Source: Dactylosporangium fulvum
Lineage (GTDB): Bacteria > Actinomycetota > Actinomycetes > Mycobacteriales > Micromonosporaceae
Length of the DNA stretch: 64,000 bases
Assembly: GCF_025137375.1 (NCBI RefSeq)
Contig: NZ_CP073720.1
Coordinates: 310,001 to 374,000 of the forward strand
Direction: 5' to 3'
Below the pieces are notes generated by a model. That model was not told the origin of the DNA. It saw only the letters and a list, made by a program, of their open reading frames with translations, and ran no database searches. A program made the position numbers and the translations under genes. Positions within the stretch are counted from its first letter, which is position 1; the number at the start of each line of letters is the position of its first letter. Of this stretch, positions 18,421 through 28,787 are shown one piece after another.

Positions 18421-21375
18421 ATGCGCAATTCGACCAGGTTTTCGATCTTGGGGCCGGTGCAGATCCGCACACCGGTCACCGAAATCACGGTCGCGGCGCC
18501 CCGCGAGCGGATCCTGCTCGCCCTGTTGCTGCTCCGCGAAGGCCAACTCGTCCCGGTCCAACAGGTCGTCACCGCGCTGTGGGACACCCACCCGCCGCCG
18601 ACCGCACGAGCGCAGGTGCACAGCTGCGTCTCGCGGCTGCGACAACTGCTGCGCCGCGCCGGCCTGCCGGAAGACCTCGTCATCACCGAGCCCACCGGCT
18701 ACCGGATCAAGGTCGGCCCCGAGGATCTCGACGCGGCGCTGTTCGCCACCCGGGTCGAGCGCGGCCGGGCCGCCGCCGCGGACGGGGACCTCGCCGGCGC
18801 GCGGGACGAACTGCGCGCCGCTCTCGCGTTGTGGCGAGGACGTCCCCTCGCGGACGTTGATTCCGATGTCGTACGAGCTGCCGCGGCGCACCTCGACGAG
18901 CAGTGGACCGCCGCCATGGCGTTCTGCCTGGACCTCGAACTGCAACTGGACCTGGCCGAGGAGATCCTCGCCGAAGTCGCCGACCTCGTCGAGCGGTTTC
19001 CGCACCACGAGCAGTTCCGCGGCCAGCTCATGACCGCCCTGGCCCGCACCGGCCGCCGCGCCGACGCCCTGGCCGTGTTCCGCCGCGGCCGGGCGCTGCT
19101 CGCCGAGGAACTCGGCATCGAGCCCGGCGCCGAACTCGTCGAGCTGCACCGGCGCATCCTCACCGGCGACGTCAGCCTGCTGCTGCCCCAGCTGCCCCAG
19201 CCCCCGCGCATCGGCCTGCGCCGCCCCGCCCGCTGCCTGCCCCGCGACATCGCCGACTTCGCCGGCCGCGCCGACACCGTCCAGCGGCTCGTCGACGCGC
19301 TCAGCAACGGCCCCCAGACGGTCCTCGCCATCGACGGCATGGCCGGCACCGGCAAGACCACCCTCGCCGTCCGCGCCGCCCACGCCGCCTCCGACCGGTA
19401 CCCCGACGGCCAGCTCTACCTCGACCTGCGCGGCCACAGCGACCGGGCGCCACTCGACCCCGGCGAAGCACTCGGCGCGCTGCTGCGCCAGCTCGAAGTC
19501 CCCGCCGAACGGGTCCCGGCCGCCCTCGACGACCGCGCCGTGCTGTGGCGCACCGAACTCGCCGACCGGCAGGTCCTCGTCCTGCTCGACAACGCCCTCG
19601 ACACCACCCAGGTGCTGCCGCTGCTGCCCGGCACCGCGAACACCGGCGTCATCATCACCAGCCGCCGCCGGCTCGGCGGCCTCGACGGCGCCCAGCCCGT
19701 CTCCCTCGACGTGCTGCCCCTCGACGACGCCGTCGAACTGCTGCGCCGCACCGTCGGCGACCGGGCCCTCGCCGACCCCGAACGCACCGAGGAGGTCGCC
19801 GAGCTGTGCGGACGGCTGCCGCTCGCGGTCCGTCTCGCCGCCGCCCGGCTCCAGCACCGGCCCACCTGGACCGTCGCCGACCTCGCCGCCCGGCTGCGCA
19901 CCGCCGACCGGCGGCTGCCCGAGCTCGCCGTCGACGGGCGGACCGTCGCCGCCGCGTTCACCCTGTCGTACCAGCAACTGCCCGTACCGCTGCAGGGGCT
20001 TTTCCGGGTTCTCGGACTGCACCCGCCCGGCGACTTCGAGCCCGCCGCCGCGGCGGCCCTCGCCGACCTGCCGGTCGCCGAGGCCGAGGCGCTGCTGGAG
20101 GACCTCGTCGACGTACACCTGGTCGAAGCGCCCGCGGCCGGCCGGTACCGGCTGCACGACCTGCTGCGCGACTACGCCGCCCAGCTCGCCGCGGCCGAGG
20201 CCCACGCCGCCGTCGAACGGCTGCTGGACCACTACCTCTACAGCGTCGTCAGCGCGACAAGCTACATGGAGCTGTCCGACGCCCGGTCACTGCTGCGCCT
20301 GGACACGCCACCGCCGACCGCGAAGGAGTTCAGCGTCGTCGCCGAGGCCCGGCAGTGGCTCGACCGCGAACTGCCCAACGTCCTCGGCGTCGCTCGGCTC
20401 TCCGCCGAGCACGGCATGCACCGGCACACCTGCCTGATGACCCGGGCCGTGTCACCGTTCCTCTACGGGTTCGGCTACGGCGAGACCCAGCTCGACCTTT
20501 ACGAGCGGGCGATCGCCGCGGCCGTCGCGCTGCCCGACCCCGAGCTGGAGGCCGAGTCCCGCAACTACCTCGCCGCCGTCTATTTCCGGATGGGCCGCCT
20601 CGCCGACGCCCTCGCCACCCTGCAGATCGTCGTGCGGATCGCCGAACGGGAACGGCTGCCCCGGCTCGTCGGCACCGCCCTGACCAACCGGGCGATGCTG
20701 CACAGCAAACTCGGCCAGTACCCGGAGGCGATCGCCGCCGCTGAGGCGGCTGCCGCGGTACCCGTCGAATACCCCGGCTACGAGGTGTCGCCGAGCCTCG
20801 AGTTCAAGCTGCACAGCACGATGGGGCTGGTCCACACCCAGGCCGGCAACTACACCCAGGCGCTCGCCGCCAACCGCCGCGGCCTCGCCGTCGCCCGGCG
20901 CATCGGCGGCATCCGACCGGTCGGCATCATGCTCGGCGAGCTCGGCCTCGTCCACCTGCACCTCGGCCACCTCGCCGTCGCCACCGCGCTGCTGCGCCGG
21001 GCACTGCTGCTCAAGCAGGACGCGTTCAACCAGTACGGCGCCGCCGAGACGTTGAGCAAGCTCGGCACCGCGCACCGGCTCGCCGGCCGGATCGGCGACG
21101 CGATCACCTGCCAGCGCACCGCCCGGGAGCAGATGGAGCGGGTCGCCGACGTCTCCGGTCAGTGCCTCGCCGCCAACGACCTGGCCCTGTCGCTGCGCGC
21201 TGCCGGCTCCCACGCCGCCGCCGAGCGGCTGCACCGGGAGGCGCTGACCAAGGCCGCCGGGATCGGCGACCGGTACGAACAGGCCCGCGCCCTGGCCGGC
21301 CTGGGCCGCATGGACGAGGCCGTGGCGCTGTTCACCTCCCTCGGCGCCCGCGATCTTGCCGCGTTGACGCGCTGA
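18421..21375 (+). CDS. AfsR/SARP-family transcriptional regulator
   Basis: About 984 residues in the AfsR layout: an OmpR-like winged helix at the N-terminus (about 5-95; [12 protein letters not shown]), a bacterial transcriptional activation domain (about 100-245; [18 protein letters not shown] through [15 protein letters not shown]), an NB-ARC STAND ATPase with Walker [13 protein letters not shown] (about 307) and [10 protein letters not shown] as Walker B, then TPR repeats up to the C-terminus. STAND regulators switch on ATP binding when a signal is sensed by the repeat domain. The ATG at 18421 has AAAGGG upstream. No antibiotic biosynthesis genes lie beside it, so its targets may be distant. 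Confidence 0.9.
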   Translation: MRNSTRFSILGPVQIRTPVTEITVAAPRERILLALLLLREGQLVPVQQVVTALWDTHPPPTARAQVHSCVSRLRQLLRRAGLPEDLVITEPTGYRIKVGPEDLDAALFATRVERGRAAAADGDLAGARDELRAALALWRGRPLADVDSDVVRAAAAHLDEQWTAAMAFCLDLELQLDLAEEILAEVADLVERFPHHEQFRGQLMTALARTGRRADALAVFRRGRALLAEELGIEPGAELVELHRRILTGDVSLLLPQLPQPPRIGLRRPARCLPRDIADFAGRADTVQRLVDALSNGPQTVLAIDGMAGTGKTTLAVRAAHAASDRYPDGQLYLDLRGHSDRAPLDPGEALGALLRQLEVPAERVPAALDDRAVLWRTELADRQVLVLLDNALDTTQVLPLLPGTANTGVIITSRRRLGGLDGAQPVSLDVLPLDDAVELLRRTVGDRALADPERTEEVAELCGRLPLAVRLAAARLQHRPTWTVADLAARLRTADRRLPELAVDGRTVAAAFTLSYQQLPVPLQGLFRVLGLHPPGDFEPAAAAALADLPVAEAEALLEDLVDVHLVEAPAAGRYRLHDLLRDYAAQLAAAEAHAAVERLLDHYLYSVVSATSYMELSDARSLLRLDTPPPTAKEFSVVAEARQWLDRELPNVLGVARLSAEHGMHRHTCLMTRAVSPFLYGFGYGETQLDLYERAIAAAVALPDPELEAESRNYLAAVYFRMGRLADALATLQIVVRIAERERLPRLVGTALTNRAMLHSKLGQYPEAIAAAEAAAAVPVEYPGYEVSPSLEFKLHSTMGLVHTQAGNYTQALAANRRGLAVARRIGGIRPVGIMLGELGLVHLHLGHLAVATALLRRALLLKQDAFNQYGAAETLSKLGTAHRLAGRIGDAITCQRTAREQMERVADVSGQCLAANDLALSLRAAGSHAAAERLHREALTKAAGIGDRYEQARALAGLGRMDEAVALFTSLGARDLAALTR

Positions 21376-21404
21376 GCGGCCCGCCGAGGAGCACCATTGG
21401 CCTT

Positions 21405-22790
21405 ATGGAATACCGCGTGGAACATGACACGATGGGTGAGGTGCGCGTCCCCGCCGACGCGCTCTGGCGGGCACAGACCCAGCGGGCCGTGGAGAACTTC
21501 CCGATCTCCGGCGGGCGCCTCGAAAGCGCGCACGTCCGCGCACTGGCACAGATCAAGGCCGCCGCCGCGGCCGTCAACGCCGAGCTCGGCGTCCTCGACT
21601 CCGACATGGCCGACGCCATCATCGTCGCCGCCACCGAGATCGCCTCCGGCATCCACAATGGACATTTCCCGATCGACGTCTTCCAGACCGGCTCCGGCAC
21701 CTCGTCGAACATGAACATGAACGAGGTCATCGCCACTCTCGCCAGCCGCGACCTCGGCCGCCCGGTCCACCCCAACGACCACGTCAACGCCTCCCAGTCG
21801 TCCAACGACGTGTTCCCCACCTCCATCCACGTCGCCGCCACGTCGGCCCTGGTCAACGACCTGATCCCGGCCCTGTCGACGCTGGAACTGGCACTGCGCA
21901 AGAAGGGCGACGAGTTCGCCACGGTCGTGAAGGCCGGCCGCACCCACCTCATGGACGCCACCCCGGTCACCCTCGGCCAGGAGTTCCACGGGTACGCCGC
22001 ACAGGTCCGCTACGGCATCGAACGCATCAACTCGGTCGTTCCCCGGGTCGCGGAACTGCCGCTCGGCGGCACCGCGGTCGGCACCGGCATCAACACCCCG
22101 CCCGGCTTCGCCGCCGCCGCGATCCTCGCCCTGTCGTCCACGACCGGGCTGCCGCTGACCGAGGCCCGCAACCACTTCGAGGCCCAGGGCGCCCGCGACG
22201 CCCTCGTCGAGGCGTCCGGCACGGTCCGCACGATCGCCGCCGGCCTGTACAAGATCGCCAACGACATCCGCTGGATGGGCTCCGGCCCCCGCGCCGGCCT
22301 GCGCGAACTGCACATCCCCGACCTCCAGCCCGGCTCGTCGATCATGCCCGGCAAGGTCAACCCCGTCGTCCCCGAAGCGGTCCGCCAGGTGGTGGCCCAG
22401 GTGATCGGCAACGACGCGGCCGTCGCGTTCGCCGGCACCCAGGGCGACTTCGAGCTCAACGTCATGCTGCCGGTGATCGCCCGCAACCTCCTCGAATCGA
22501 TCCGCCTCATCGCGAACGTCTCCCGCCTTTTCGCCGAGCGGTGCGTCGCGGGCCTGACCGCGAACGTCTCCGTGATGCGCGCCTACGCCGAAGGCTCACC
22601 GTCGATCGTCACGCCGCTGAACAAGTACCTCGGGTACGAGGAGGCGGCGTCGATCGCCAAACAAGCGCTGAAGGAGAACCGCACGATCCGTGAGGTGGTC
22701 CTGGAGCGCGGCCACGTCGCTGCGGGCAAGCTGACGGAGGAGCAGCTCGACGACGCGCTGGACGTCCTGTCGATGACCCGTCCGCGCTGA
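21405..22790 (+). CDS. fumC: Class II fumarate hydratase
   Basis: A 461-residue class II (iron-free) fumarase, the tetrameric aspartase/fumarase fold. The family signature [11 protein letters not shown] is present, as are [34 protein letters not shown] and [18 protein letters not shown]. The start at ATG 21405 gives [18 protein letters not shown], the normal N-terminus. It lies 29 bp after the AfsR-type gene on the same strand. Together with fumA upstream the strain encodes both an oxygen-sensitive and an oxygen-tolerant fumarase. Confidence 0.95.
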   Translation: MEYRVEHDTMGEVRVPADALWRAQTQRAVENFPISGGRLESAHVRALAQIKAAAAAVNAELGVLDSDMADAIIVAATEIASGIHNGHFPIDVFQTGSGTSSNMNMNEVIATLASRDLGRPVHPNDHVNASQSSNDVFPTSIHVAATSALVNDLIPALSTLELALRKKGDEFATVVKAGRTHLMDATPVTLGQEFHGYAAQVRYGIERINSVVPRVAELPLGGTAVGTGINTPPGFAAAAILALSSTTGLPLTEARNHFEAQGARDALVEASGTVRTIAAGLYKIANDIRWMGSGPRAGLRELHIPDLQPGSSIMPGKVNPVVPEAVRQVVAQVIGNDAAVAFAGTQGDFELNVMLPVIARNLLESIRLIANVSRLFAERCVAGLTANVSVMRAYAEGSPSIVTPLNKYLGYEEAASIAKQALKENRTIREVVLERGHVAAGKLTEEQLDDALDVLSMTRPR

Positions 22791-22894
22791 TCCTGTCGGC
22801 CACCGGGCAGACCTTCCCGGACGCGCTGGCGGCCGGGGCCGCCGCTGGGTCATACAACACGTTCGGTGAGCTCACCGGCCCCGCAGTGTCCTGA
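22790..22894 (+). pseudogene. Cell-wall-binding repeat 2 fragment
   Basis: Directly after fumC, the plus strand in a different frame reads LSATGQTFPDALAAGAAAG and then ends at a stop at 22892-22894. The FPDALAAGAAA core is the hallmark of cell-wall-binding repeat 2 (PF04122), found in tandem in wall-attached proteins. Only about 33 codons survive, with no start, so this is the last scrap of a larger wall protein, next to the polysaccharide locus. Confidence 0.5.
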
Positions 22895-24565
22895 CTAGAG
22901 GTTCCACGCTTCGATGTCGTCGAACCACATGGAACCGGAGGATGCGATCGTCCATGCCCAGACGCGTGCCCGGGCCGCTCCGACCGGCACGGCCAGGGTG
23001 GCGGACCGCTGAATCCAGTCGGTGGTGCCCGAAACGGTTCCGCCGACAGCGTCCTCGCGTGCGGCGACCTCGACTCCCCCGAAGTCGAGCCAGTCGACTC
23101 GGAAACCCCCGCCAGCGTTCAGAGCCTGCGCGCGGATGTAGCCCCGCACCAGCAATCGTCCGCCTGGCGTGACCGGAACGTCGCGCCAGAAGCCATAGTT
23201 GCCAGCGGCCGACTTGGCGATTCGTAGCGACGCATTACCGCTGCGGCGGACGCTGGTGTCGACGGCGTGTGAACCGGCTGACCCGGATGCCGACAGCGTC
23301 CACCCGGTGAGGCCGTCTTCAAAGCCGCCGTTGTGTACGAGCGACGTAACTCCGGAGATCCGAGGTGCCGCGTTCTCCTTGATTACAGGGTCAACGTGTT
23401 CAACGCTCACCAGTGGCCGGCCGGCGCCCGGCGGGACGGTCACCAGTTCGCTGTCCGGTCTGTCGTACCGCGGCCATGCGCCGCCGTGGACGCGCACGAC
23501 CGAGCGATCGCCGGACACCGTGACGAAGCTGCGGCGGCCTCCGGCCGAAGTCTCGGTGCCGGCCACCACACAGGAGACGAGGTCGAGTTTGGCCGGTTCC
23601 TTGCCGCCGGTCGACAAAACGGTGATCATCGGCGACGTATTCCGGTCCTCCAGGTGGCAACCGGTGAGCGTGGTGATGCCCGACTCAAGCTGCATGTGAA
23701 GCTCGTTGTAGTCGAAGGAGACACCGAAGAAGTTGATGTCGCTGTTTCCTTCCACGTTTGCATGCACGCCGATCGCGTTTCCGTGGATGACCCCGCCGTG
23801 GAAATTGTAATTCTCGCCGGCGTTGACGATGGACTCGAAGTGGTACGCCCGACGCCAGGCGTTTGACGAGTAGCAGTGGTAGAAGGCCAGCAACCAGGAC
23901 TGGTCGGCGATGGTCCAGTTGTCGCGGAATCCGCGCACCACTACGTTGTAGAAACTCATTCCGGCCACGTTGCCCTCATCTACCTCGGGCGGGCGCCCGA
24001 TGAAGATGCCGTCCAGCGCCCGCGCCGTGTCGCGGCCGTTGTCGGACGGTCCGACGATGCGTAGTCCTTCACACCAGTAGCTGTAGGTCCAGCGTTCGGT
24101 GAACATGTTCGGATCGGCCGCAGGGGCGGGGGAGGGCACGAAGCGGATGGCGTACCTGTCGGTGTCCGGGACCTCCGCACAGTTCAGCGTCGATCCGTTG
24201 CCCTGATACCCCACCAGACCGACCGGCATGTCGATTCGGCCCCTGATCCGGTAGGTCTTGTTGACGCCGAAGGTCACGACGCCGCCGTTCGCCGCAGCTG
24301 CGATGGCCGACTTGATTGCCTGCGTGTCGTCGGTGACACCGTCGCCCTGCGCACCGTGATCCCGCACGTCGATCCAGTCGGTGCCGCCGGCGATCGGCGG
24401 GCTTGCGTGGGGTTTCGCTACCGCGACGCCGATGGCCGTGACGGCGGACGCGCCGAGGATCGTCGCGCCTCCCCCCGCGAGCATGCGGCGACGCGACAGC
24501 GCAGCGTGATCACGATCAGCACTGGTCACTTCGGCTCCAAGTGACGATGAGGCCGGTGACGGCAC
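22895..24565 (-). CDS. Tat-exported pectate-lyase-fold protein with C-terminal carbohydrate-binding-like domain
   Basis: A 556-residue protein. The N-terminus has a twin-arginine signal (SRRRMLAGGGATILGASAV, about residues 24-42). The body begins with WIDVRDHGAQGDGVTDDTQA, the typical entry to the pectate-lyase-3/right-handed beta-helix fold seen in polysaccharide depolymerases. The C-terminal 140 residues (VHNGGFEDGLTGWTLSASG to SMWFDDIEAWNL) resemble a CBM4/9-like jelly-roll. As the outermost gene of the polysaccharide cluster it probably trims, epimerises or binds the exported glycan. Catalytic residues cannot be assigned. There is one complete frame and no sign of truncation. Confidence 0.8.
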   Translation of the reverse strand: MPSPASSSLGAEVTSADRDHAALSRRRMLAGGGATILGASAVTAIGVAVAKPHASPPIAGGTDWIDVRDHGAQGDGVTDDTQAIKSAIAAAANGGVVTFGVNKTYRIRGRIDMPVGLVGYQGNGSTLNCAEVPDTDRYAIRFVPSPAPAADPNMFTERWTYSYWCEGLRIVGPSDNGRDTARALDGIFIGRPPEVDEGNVAGMSFYNVVVRGFRDNWTIADQSWLLAFYHCYSSNAWRRAYHFESIVNAGENYNFHGGVIHGNAIGVHANVEGNSDINFFGVSFDYNELHMQLESGITTLTGCHLEDRNTSPMITVLSTGGKEPAKLDLVSCVVAGTETSAGGRRSFVTVSGDRSVVRVHGGAWPRYDRPDSELVTVPPGAGRPLVSVEHVDPVIKENAAPRISGVTSLVHNGGFEDGLTGWTLSASGSAGSHAVDTSVRRSGNASLRIAKSAAGNYGFWRDVPVTPGGRLLVRGYIRAQALNAGGGFRVDWLDFGGVEVAAREDAVGGTVSGTTDWIQRSATLAVPVGAARARVWAWTIASSGSMWFDDIEAWNL

Positions 24566-24592
24566 ACGACGCGATGAGCCGCGGTGTTCAGC

Positions 24593-25291
24593 TCAGCGGG
24601 CATGATGTGGCTTGCGGACGCGCTCGCGGGACAGGATCCAGAGCGCTTCGACTCCGTCCTTCCACGTGATCTTCTTGCCCTCTTCGCGGGTGCGTGCGCG
24701 GTAGCTGATCGGCACCTCGTAGGGCCGGTGGCGGTTGCGCAGTAGCTTGCCGGTCACTTCGGCTTCCATGCCGAAGCCCGCGGAGCGGATGTGCAGTGAC
24801 CGGTACAGCTCGATCGGCATGAGCTTGAAACAGGTTTCGAGGTCGCCGAGGTAGCAGTTGAACAGCATGTTGGCCGCGGTGGTGACGGCCTTGTTGCCCA
24901 TGACATACCAGAACGAGAACGAGCTGTGGCTGCCGAACGTGCGATTGCCGTAGACCACTGTGGCCCGGCCGTCCAGCACCGGTTCGAGCAGCTTCGGGAT
25001 GTCCTGGGGGTCGTACTCGAGGTCGGCGTCGAGGATGACCATGTAATCACCGGTCGCGTTCTCCACCGCGGTGCGGATCGCCGCGCCCTTGCCCTTGTTG
25101 CGGGGGTGAAGGAAAACGCGGACACGCTGGTCGGTGATGGCGCCCAGAATCTCGGCGGTGCGGTCGCGACTGCCGTCGTCGACGATCACAAGCTCGGTCT
25201 CGGTCGGGTAGTTCACGTCGAGTGCCTGTTTCACGGCGTCAGCGACGCGCTCTTCCTCGTTGTAGACCGGCATCAGGATCGACAGCTTCAT
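24593..25291 (-). CDS. Family 2 glycosyltransferase (polyprenyl-phosphate sugar synthase type)
   Basis: A 232-residue GT2 enzyme. The start MKLSILMPVYNEEERV is canonical; then VIVDDGSRDRT, NKGKGAAIRTAVENATGD and VILDADLEYDP, with the metal-binding DxD. The conserved GNRTFGSHSSF and CFKLMPIELYRSL resemble DPMS/GtrB-like transferases that make a polyprenyl-phosphate sugar donor, here without C-terminal membrane helices. The ATG at 25291 is chosen at the conserved first strand. It could supply the lipid-linked donor for the GT-C-type membrane enzyme encoded just upstream on the same strand. Confidence 0.88.
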   Translation of the reverse strand: MKLSILMPVYNEEERVADAVKQALDVNYPTETELVIVDDGSRDRTAEILGAITDQRVRVFLHPRNKGKGAAIRTAVENATGDYMVILDADLEYDPQDIPKLLEPVLDGRATVVYGNRTFGSHSSFSFWYVMGNKAVTTAANMLFNCYLGDLETCFKLMPIELYRSLHIRSAGFGMEAEVTGKLLRNRHRPYEVPISYRARTREEGKKITWKDGVEALWILSRERVRKPHHAR

Positions 25292-25457
25292 CACGATCTC
25301 CGAAGGGCTCGGGCGGGGCAACAGACTAGCGTCCTATCACCCCTGGTGGTAATCCTCCATAGACCGTTGCGGCGCTGTCCCGCGCTTTGGGCCTGGCAGC
25401 CGTCCATCGCGCGGCAGATCGGGTTCGGTCGGAGACGGCAGTCTGACACGGGTCACG

Positions 25458-27086
25458 CTACTTCCTGGTGATCAAGGCAACCGGCTCTAGACCATCGGTG
25501 ACCAACTGGACCTGATAGTCGGCGAGCACCTCCTGCCACGCCTTCGCCTCGCTGCCGATGATGTGCGAGCGGATCAGCCAGACCCTGCTGTCCGGACCGC
25601 GCTCGGCAGCCTTCTGGATTCCCAGTTCGAGGTTCCGCCGGATGGCTTCCGCGTTGCGGTCGGAAACCCGGATCACGTCGGATCGCCCAGGCAGATCGAC
25701 ATAGAAACCGACGGTGTTGCCGTACGGGGCGACCAGCTCGAGCGGAGTCTCTCGTGAATAGAACGCGAAGCCGTACCAGGCGAGGTTGCTCACCAGGATG
25801 ACGTCGCCCGGTGCGGCGTACATGGTGACGTATTCGGTGGCCGACCGGACGTCCTCCACGCCGTTGGCGGTGTAGTAGAAGCTCTCGTTCTGGTCGAACC
25901 GGTACCACCGGTGGTTGGTGAACGCGAACCCGCCGACCAGGAGGGCGCTGACCGCGGCAGTGGCGACCAGGTGCGTGCCGGCTTGGCGGCCGCCGGCCGG
26001 TAGAGCGCGGCGGGTCAGGCTCGTTGCGAGATCCGCCGCACCGACTATCCCGATACCGGCCGCCGCCGCGCCCGCGACGAGCAGGAAGTGCGAGGTACGC
26101 GTTTCGAGCAGTGGATAGATCTCGCCCACACCGAGCACGATCGCCGTCGGCAGGAGCAGCAGCATCGCCACGGCGGTAGCGGGGCGGGCCCACCTGACCA
26201 CGGTTAGTAATCCGGCGATGATCAGGGCGACGACCAGCGGCCCCGACACGCCGATCAAGGGCATCAGGGCGTCGAGCTGGTGCTGGAGGTAGTCGGGTAG
26301 TTCGGCCACGGTCGGGAAGTTGGCCACCCAGTATTGCTGCATCTGATCGTTGCGACCCCGGCCGGAGATGCCGAAGTAGACGGCCGCGATGATCAACCCG
26401 GCGCCGATGCCGCACGAGATCACCTCAACCAGTCGCCGCCACTGCCGCCGAATCGCAGTCACCAACACCAGCCCGCCGAACACGCACGGGGCGACCACGG
26501 CGGTCACATGGCTGAGCATCATTCCCACTGCGACGGCGGCGGTGAGCACGCTGAGGCGCCGGCGTGACCAGCTCTGTTCCGTCGAGGCGCTCAAGACCAG
26601 CAGGCCTAATGAGACGGCAGCGTCAGCGGTGTACTGCTTGAGGTCGTGGCGGATCTGCTGGGCGGGCAGCAGCAGGACCACCGCCGCACAGATGAAACCG
26701 GCGAGGACCGCCCGGCCCCGAGCCGGCCAGGCCAGCACCCGGCCGAGCAGGTACGCGGCGAGGACCGTGAGGAGGTGGAACACAAGCGGGACGACCCGCA
26801 AGTCATCATCATCGGGCACCAGGCGCAGCAGGAAGCTCCACCCCAACGGACTCGACGACGTCGTGATCGGCAGGTCGCTCAGCGGAAACCGAACAGACAA
26901 CGCCACCCACGCCTCGTCCGCCCAGTACGGCGCGGTGAGCAGGCTCTTCACGTCGTGGACGGCGGGGAATGAGGCCAGCAGCACCGCTCCGGCGACGACG
27001 TCGTAACACCACAGGCGGCGACGGGTAGTGGGAGCGGTGACCGGATCCTGGTTCGCGATGTTCTCTGGAGCGACCTGTCCGACCAA
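25458..27086 (-). CDS. GT-C (family 39-like) membrane glycosyltransferase
   Basis: A 542-residue membrane protein with about ten or more hydrophobic segments. The first extracytoplasmic loop carries YWADEAWVALSVRFPL, the acidic DE motif characteristic of GT-C enzymes such as PMT/ArnT that use polyprenyl-phosphate sugars outside the membrane. The C-terminal 150 residues form a soluble domain (ATEYVTMYAAPGDVILVSN). The TTG start at 27086 is supported by GAGGAA about 5 bp upstream. The acceptor is unknown; a glycan repeat unit or a wall protein is possible. It is likely cotranscribed with the GT2 gene. Confidence 0.78.
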   Translation of the reverse strand: MVGQVAPENIANQDPVTAPTTRRRLWCYDVVAGAVLLASFPAVHDVKSLLTAPYWADEAWVALSVRFPLSDLPITTSSSPLGWSFLLRLVPDDDDLRVVPLVFHLLTVLAAYLLGRVLAWPARGRAVLAGFICAAVVLLLPAQQIRHDLKQYTADAAVSLGLLVLSASTEQSWSRRRLSVLTAAVAVGMMLSHVTAVVAPCVFGGLVLVTAIRRQWRRLVEVISCGIGAGLIIAAVYFGISGRGRNDQMQQYWVANFPTVAELPDYLQHQLDALMPLIGVSGPLVVALIIAGLLTVVRWARPATAVAMLLLLPTAIVLGVGEIYPLLETRTSHFLLVAGAAAAGIGIVGAADLATSLTRRALPAGGRQAGTHLVATAAVSALLVGGFAFTNHRWYRFDQNESFYYTANGVEDVRSATEYVTMYAAPGDVILVSNLAWYGFAFYSRETPLELVAPYGNTVGFYVDLPGRSDVIRVSDRNAEAIRRNLELGIQKAAERGPDSRVWLIRSHIIGSEAKAWQEVLADYQVQLVTDGLEPVALITRK

Positions 27087-27173
27087 ATGGTTCCTCGGCT
27101 TGTGTAGGCGGGAATTGCAACAGGCTAGTCAGTGCCTGCGGCGAAGGCCAGCGGCCCTGCCTTTGGGACTGCC

Positions 27174-28745
27174 TCAGTCCACGATCCTGCGGTGCCTGCC
27201 GACCCCGGAACGGACCGGCACCGCTTCCTGGGCAGGTGGCGATTTTCGGCCGCGCGCGGCGACCTTGGACCACACACGAACCACGAAGACATGGCGGAAA
27301 CGCGGCACGCACACGATGTATGTGAGCCAGATCAAACCGATGGCGGTGCATGAGGCGATGAGCCGCAGGATTCCGTCGCCGGCCAAGAGCCATCCGGCCG
27401 CGACCGCGCCGACGATGCCGGGCGCCAGTAGTGCGAGCAGCCGCAAGCAATGCCGCATGATCCCCAACGACCATGCCGCGCCGACGAACATCACCAGGCC
27501 AGTGATGGACGAGGCGACACCGATTGTGATCGGCCCCCAGAATCGCCACATGACCAGGTTCACGGTGGCGGCGATTCCGAAGGAGAGGCCGTTGACGACC
27601 GCAACCCGTGCGTTCTGTCCTCGCGCGTTGAGCACCTTGACGAGGGTGTGGCCAAGCACGTTGGCCCAGATGCCCAGCGAGAACCCGAGCAGCATGATCG
27701 ACGATACGTCGACGGCCTGGTCATCGAACTGACCGCGAGCATAGAGGGCCGTGATGATGCCGCGGCTGTTGAGGCCGAGCACGATCGACAGCGGCACGGT
27801 GACCAGCAGGACCGGAGTGATCAGGCGCTCGAGGCCGGCGCGGACCTCTTCCGTCTGCATTCGGGCGAACGCGGCAAGTCCGGCCAGCCCGAGCGGTGCG
27901 GCGATCAGCGCCATCAGCGAGTCGACAACGAATCGTGAGTACTCCGTTGCGGCAACAACCTCGATACCGAGCAAGGAGCCGACCGCGCGTTCGACCGCGA
28001 TGGAACCCTGCAGCAGCACCGGGATGAGCAGCAGCGGGCGCAGTCGGCGCCAGAACATCGCGAGTGCAATCTTGTTCTGTGCACGCAGCGACTGCCGGGG
28101 GCCCGGCATGCCACCCTCGTCGTTGAGATAGTTCTTACGCCGGACCCAGTACGCGCTCCAGCACCACAGCACGGCGTACGGCGCGGTGAATCCCCAGGCG
28201 AGCAGCACCACGTCACCGGTGAGGTACGCCGCAACCGTCGCCGCGATGAGCCCAATGCTCTGGAACGAGGCCCGTATGTTGATCAAGCGCACGTCATCGT
28301 GTGCCAGCGCTACGAGTGAGTGGAGGCTGTACAGGACATAGAAGGGCACACCGAGTGCGGCGATCGACAGCATGGACCCGGTCAATGCCGCGGTGGAATC
28401 GTCGAGTCCTGGAGCGAGCAGGCCGACCCAGAAACCTCGTGCCGCCTGCAGGGCGACCACCAGGCCTATGGAGAGAGCGGCGAGCAGTCGCCAGACCGAG
28501 CGGTAGAGCGCCAGCGACATCGCCGGGCTGTCCCGTTTGTACTGCACGTACAGTGGCAGGAAGCCGGCCGACAGCGCATCGGCGGTGAAGAAGTTGATCG
28601 GGACCATGGTCCCGGTCATCGCTATCCGGTTGGCGCCCACGGCCCGTCCGGCGCCGAAGAGCGCGGCGAGCAGGACCTCCCGGACGATGCCAAGCACTTT
28701 CCCGGCGAGGCCGCCGAGCAGGAGCCGGAGGAATGTGCTAGCCAC
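27174..28745 (-). CDS. MurJ/MviN-like lipid-linked oligosaccharide flippase
   Basis: A 523-residue polytopic protein of the MOP superfamily with about 14 hydrophobic segments. The N-terminus LLLGGLAGKVLGIVREVLLA and the following NFFTADALSAGFLPLY match the MurJ/MviN pattern; ALYARGQFDD is the loop conserved in MurJ-like proteins. Within a polysaccharide locus it most likely plays the Wzx role, moving the undecaprenyl-linked repeat unit across the membrane, rather than being the housekeeping lipid II flippase. The GTG start at 28745 is 42 bp after the preceding gene. Confidence 0.85.
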   Translation of the reverse strand: MASTFLRLLLGGLAGKVLGIVREVLLAALFGAGRAVGANRIAMTGTMVPINFFTADALSAGFLPLYVQYKRDSPAMSLALYRSVWRLLAALSIGLVVALQAARGFWVGLLAPGLDDSTAALTGSMLSIAALGVPFYVLYSLHSLVALAHDDVRLINIRASFQSIGLIAATVAAYLTGDVVLLAWGFTAPYAVLWCWSAYWVRRKNYLNDEGGMPGPRQSLRAQNKIALAMFWRRLRPLLLIPVLLQGSIAVERAVGSLLGIEVVAATEYSRFVVDSLMALIAAPLGLAGLAAFARMQTEEVRAGLERLITPVLLVTVPLSIVLGLNSRGIITALYARGQFDDQAVDVSSIMLLGFSLGIWANVLGHTLVKVLNARGQNARVAVVNGLSFGIAATVNLVMWRFWGPITIGVASSITGLVMFVGAAWSLGIMRHCLRLLALLAPGIVGAVAAGWLLAGDGILRLIASCTAIGLIWLTYIVCVPRFRHVFVVRVWSKVAARGRKSPPAQEAVPVRSGVGRHRRIVD

Positions 28746-28787
28746 GGCGCTTCGCCTTTCCGCACCGCTGCCCGATGATCGCCTGTG

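Noticed and set aside
18361..20232. Long minus-strand open frame opposite the AfsR-type gene
   Set aside because: Gly/Gln/Val-rich mirror of a GC-rich gene; the plus strand has clear domains and motifs.
18903..20744. Long plus-strand frame in another phase of the AfsR-type gene
   Set aside because: Almost entirely Arg/Pro/His, the usual shifted-frame product of GC-rich code.
21159..22313. Minus-strand frame opposite fumC
   Set aside because: Low-complexity Gly/Val/Asp-rich translation with no motifs; fumC is certain.
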